The notes under the pieces are model-generated. The model saw only the letters and a list, made by a program, of their open reading frames with translations, ran no database searches and was not told where the DNA came from. A stretch of DNA of 64,000 nt, taken from Ailurus styani (taxonomy: Eukaryota > Chordata > Mammalia > Carnivora > Ailuridae). The stretch spans positions 2,549,521 through 2,613,520 of the forward strand of contig LNAC01000001.1 in NCBI GenBank assembly GCA_002007465.1, given 5' to 3'. Both the position numbers and the translations under genes were made by a program. Below, piece by piece: positions 61,101 to 64,000 of the stretch (the stretch's first letter is position 1; every line of letters begins with the position of its first letter).

Positions 61101-64000
61101 AAGCAAACAAAAATTAATAGATGCCGCCCTGGAAACTTCCCAGGGGACACCCCCTTCAAACGGAGAACGTACCGAGGAACACGGGGTCCTCGGCCAGCCT
61201 GCCTCTACCAGACGCCAAATCCCTCCCACGGGGTCTCACCTTGGGTTTTGGACATTCTTGGAGAGATCAGGGGTTCCAGAGGTGGGCGCCCGCAGCCCCA
61301 CTCGGGAACCACAGATACCATGCCCTGGGAGTTTCCTTCCTAAAAAGCTGGGAACGGCTTCTCTCTCCCTCCTTCCTTCCAGAAATAACACATCCCCCCC
61401 ACTCAGTAGTGGCAGGGGAGCCGGTGTAGGGGCGGATGGACGCCCTCTTCCAGAGACAGCAGTCACACACAGTGTCACCTTCCAGCCCCTTCCACTCTGA
61501 CATCCTGCTCTGTGTGTCTTCCCTGGGCCACAGGAGAAAGCCCCGAGGCTGATGTCACTCCCAGAACTCCGGAATCAGTGCTCCGACTGCTTTAACCCTG
61601 CCCCTTCCTGACGGACTGTTAATCCCTTCTTAATACAACGAACACAACCTGGATGACTGTCCTAGGTCACTCAGGTTTCTCTGGAGAGACGATTCTGTTC
61701 CTATGGCCTTTACGTCTATGTGCCTTGAAGAGTTCTCCGATCTCTGCAGGCACAGGACATGTTCCCCGAGCTGAGCCTCATCTCAGCTGTCGGGCAGACT
61801 CCTCCCCTGAGGACCTGCCTGTGTCAGGGCAGACTCCTCCCCTGTGTCAGGCGGGGCTCCAGCCTCTCTACTTTCAGGCCCTCACTCCGCCACTTCAAGA
61901 TCACCACGGACATCCGCGGACACTGCCGCCCATCCTGACAGAGTTGGCAGCAGTTTGTCTGAACATGGTCATGGGTTCATGGGACAGAGCCAAGGCAGGG
62001 ACTGCGGCTCCGTGACCTCCAAAGGCACGGGCTTGGGGGCCGGGCCCCTCCGGGACCCCTCTCTGCTCTGGCTGGAGCCTTGGCCAGGCTCAGAGGCTTG
62101 GAGGCACGGCTGAAGATGGTGACCGTGAGGGTGGAGGGCCTCAGCTGGGAGAGACTTCAGGAGGTGGGAACATCCTCCCTCAGGTCCCCGTATGGGACCC
62201 GGCTGCTGCCTGCTCTCCACGTGCTTCCTGACGGAGGGACCAAAGCCTGCCGGGGTGTCCCAGGAGATGCACAGCAACCCACCAGAGTGGGGCCTGGGGG
62301 TTCCGAGCACACCCGACAGTGGAACAGGGTCTTGGGAAGGCACTGCCCTCCTTGCCCCAAAGTGGGAGGCTGTCTGTGCACCTGTGTGCAGGGGCCTGCT
62401 GGCCTCTTCATTTCATGACCAGATCAACTCCCAGAAGGAGCTGGCAGGGCTGACTCCCAGCCAACGGCTCTTCTACCGGCCCTGTGGGAGCTGGCTCCAC
62501 ACTGCTCTGGAATGCTCCATGTCTGCCTCATGGCTTCTCTTCCATCCACCTCACCCCTACCCAAAGGCTCTGACAAGGCCAGTGAGATGGACAATGTAGC
62601 CAGGTGTGGTCATGGCCACCACTCTGCCACCTTCAGCGGGGGCCCTGGGGGAGGCGAGTAGCCTGTAAGCCCGGACCTGAGCTTACATCTGGGCCATCTG
62701 GGGAGGCTGCACGGGCAGGAGGATCACGGCCAAAGCCCAGGAAACCCCAAGGCCCTCTTCCCAAGAAAAATGGTCCAAACTGTGGTGCAGAAGACCACCT
62801 GAAGGAGATTCTGGAAAGAGCAAACTCCTGGGAAGGGACCATTTTAGGAGTACCTAATCCAACCAGGTTTGGATTTGAGTAGAGCAAGGGGTGGGCCGCC
62901 CAGGCCGGGGCGCCCACACGGCAGGCTGCAGCCCTCGTCCGTGCTCACGGCTGCCCCCGGGCCACCACTCCTGTCACCACCCTTCACCGTGCCTCAGACC
63001 CGCTCCCCACGCGGGCTGGCCACCACGCAGCAGGGACGAAGCCGCCCCAGCCCACTACCTCCTTCTGCGGGTGGAGGGCTGCCAGGAGGTGCTGGGAGCT
63101 GTGGGCTGCACCCACGGACACACAGCTGGGGCCCCTTCCACGTGGCCCAGACCCCCGGCTGAGCACAGTGACAGCGTGACAAGGACTCAGCAGTACCTGA
63201 TGGAAAAGAGGAGAAAAGAAGGGTCCCACGGTCCACCAGGAGCTGTGAGAACGGGCGGAAGGGCCAGGTCCGTGCAGCAGCCAGCGAGGGGCACTCAGGC
63301 AGGTGTGAGCAAGACACAGACGTCTCCCCCCCCCCCCCCCCCCCCCCCNCTGCACGGAGGCCCAGGAGACATCCCATCCAGGGAGAACCCTGCAGAGGGT
63401 CAACACGGCAGCCACATCGGTGAGGGCTCTGCCCAGACTCAGCCCCTCACACGGAGGTTTCGGCTGGGAGTATTTTTAATCCCCTTTCTTGGGCATCAAG
63501 AGTAAGCAGGACCTCCGAAGGCAGCACCCTGAGACCGTGCGGGGCCCCGTCGGGTGTGTCCGGCTGGACTGGCACCAAGGGAGCTGCTAGGCTCCCCCCG
63601 CTGTCCCCCCGCTGGCACTGAGGGCTTCTGTTCAGAAGCAGGGCTCTACTCACGCAGTAGCGTTTACCTGGAAGGATCTCCAAGCTTTCACAAAATCTAA
63701 CCCTACCAGGGGGCTGTCTTCCTTCCCGGAGAAACCCATCCACGAGGATGGAACCAAACCCTGCTGGGAGCTCAGCTCCGCCACAGCCTCCCCTGTCCTC
63801 TTCCCCGGTGGACCGTGCCCTGCCTAACACGCACCTTGTGTGGTTTGCAAGTGAGCTGGGAGGGTGGTCGGTGTTCCCTACCTGCTTCCTCGGGCCCTTG
63901 ATTGACTGAATCCCCAAAGACGGCCAGGGCCGGCCTTCCCTTCTCGGAATCGGCTCCTCTGACCTGCCCGGAAGATTCAGAGCCCCTCTGCAGGCCCCTC
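58141..64000. other. GC-rich unique intergenic sequence, 5.9 kb
   Basis: No exon, RNA or transposon that I can support. Local features are short direct repeats (GGGGAGAGCA twice near 58213-58232; a roughly 30-bp unit twice at 59365-59425; CAGACTCCTCCCCTG twice near 61797-61842) and a C23 run ending in a single N at 63349. 58810-58980 and 61060-61120 are more AT-balanced. No MGMT exon was found on the minus strand. Confidence 0.45.
63326..63349. repeat. Poly(C) run with single N
   Basis: C23 followed by N at 63349; homopolymer length is uncertain. Confidence 0.9.

Noticed and set aside
63447..63917. Minus-strand frame near the right end as a possible MGMT terminal exon
   Set aside because: The translation lacks any MGMT-like sequence (no GNYSGG-type segment); no acceptor/terminator arrangement fits.

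Overview
The window is mammalian nuclear DNA from a carnivoran. The main evidence is about ten copies or fragments of the tRNA-Lys-derived CAN-SINE, which is restricted to Carnivora. No copy carries the canid-specific body. The copy at 37509-37702 reads, in its own sense, with a tail-proximal block I associate with mustelid SINEs, so a musteloid caniform is the best guess (inference). The sequence is an assembly product with two long N gaps and four single Ns. Nothing bacterial or viral-genomic is present.

The only protein-coding gene I can support is the 3' end of EBF3 (early B-cell factor 3, COE family transcription factor) on the + strand. Five exons (518-583, 1229-1406, 2208-2396, 2782-2982, 5234-5265) splice in frame to 221 codons plus a stop. 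They cover the duplicated helix of the helix-loop-helix region, the Ser/Thr/Pro-rich transactivation tail and the C-terminus ending VVPPM. A long AT-rich 3' UTR follows, to about 7.9 kb. Introns are CpG- and GC-rich.

From 7.9 kb to the end (56 kb) I find no host coding exon. In human, EBF3 faces MGMT tail to tail across a gene-free interval, and this window appears to be that interval; MGMT is not reached. The interval alternates between three kinds of sequence. (1) GC-rich unique sequence with CpG blocks, minisatellites and assembly scars (10.0-12.4, 27.1-29.5, 30-33.5, 46.8-49.2, 55-64 kb). (2) AT-balanced, repeat-free blocks with clustered homeodomain and GATA-type motifs, typical of conserved regulatory sequence around developmental transcription-factor genes (8.7-10.0, 17.8-18.0, 29.5-30.0, 46.4-46.8, 47.6-48.3, 49.3-51.1 kb). 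(3) Retrotransposon-rich stretches (12.5-27.1, 33.5-45.2, 52-55 kb).

The retrotransposons include L1 fragments of several ages, old L2, MIR and ERVL-MaLR LTR relics, and CAN-SINEs with visible target-site duplications. The best resolved event is at 38.56-41.08 kb. A 5'-truncated, still largely open L1 (minus orientation) jumped into the A-rich tail of a CAN-SINE, leaving an exact 18-bp duplication and fusing SINE-derived codons in frame to the C-terminal half of ORF2. I did not find an undescribed functional system. The most useful leads are the candidate enhancer blocks, the 10-bp phased G-rich minisatellite at 28.4 kb, the nested L1/SINE structure, and two tandem duplications at single-N joins that look like unmerged contig overlaps.
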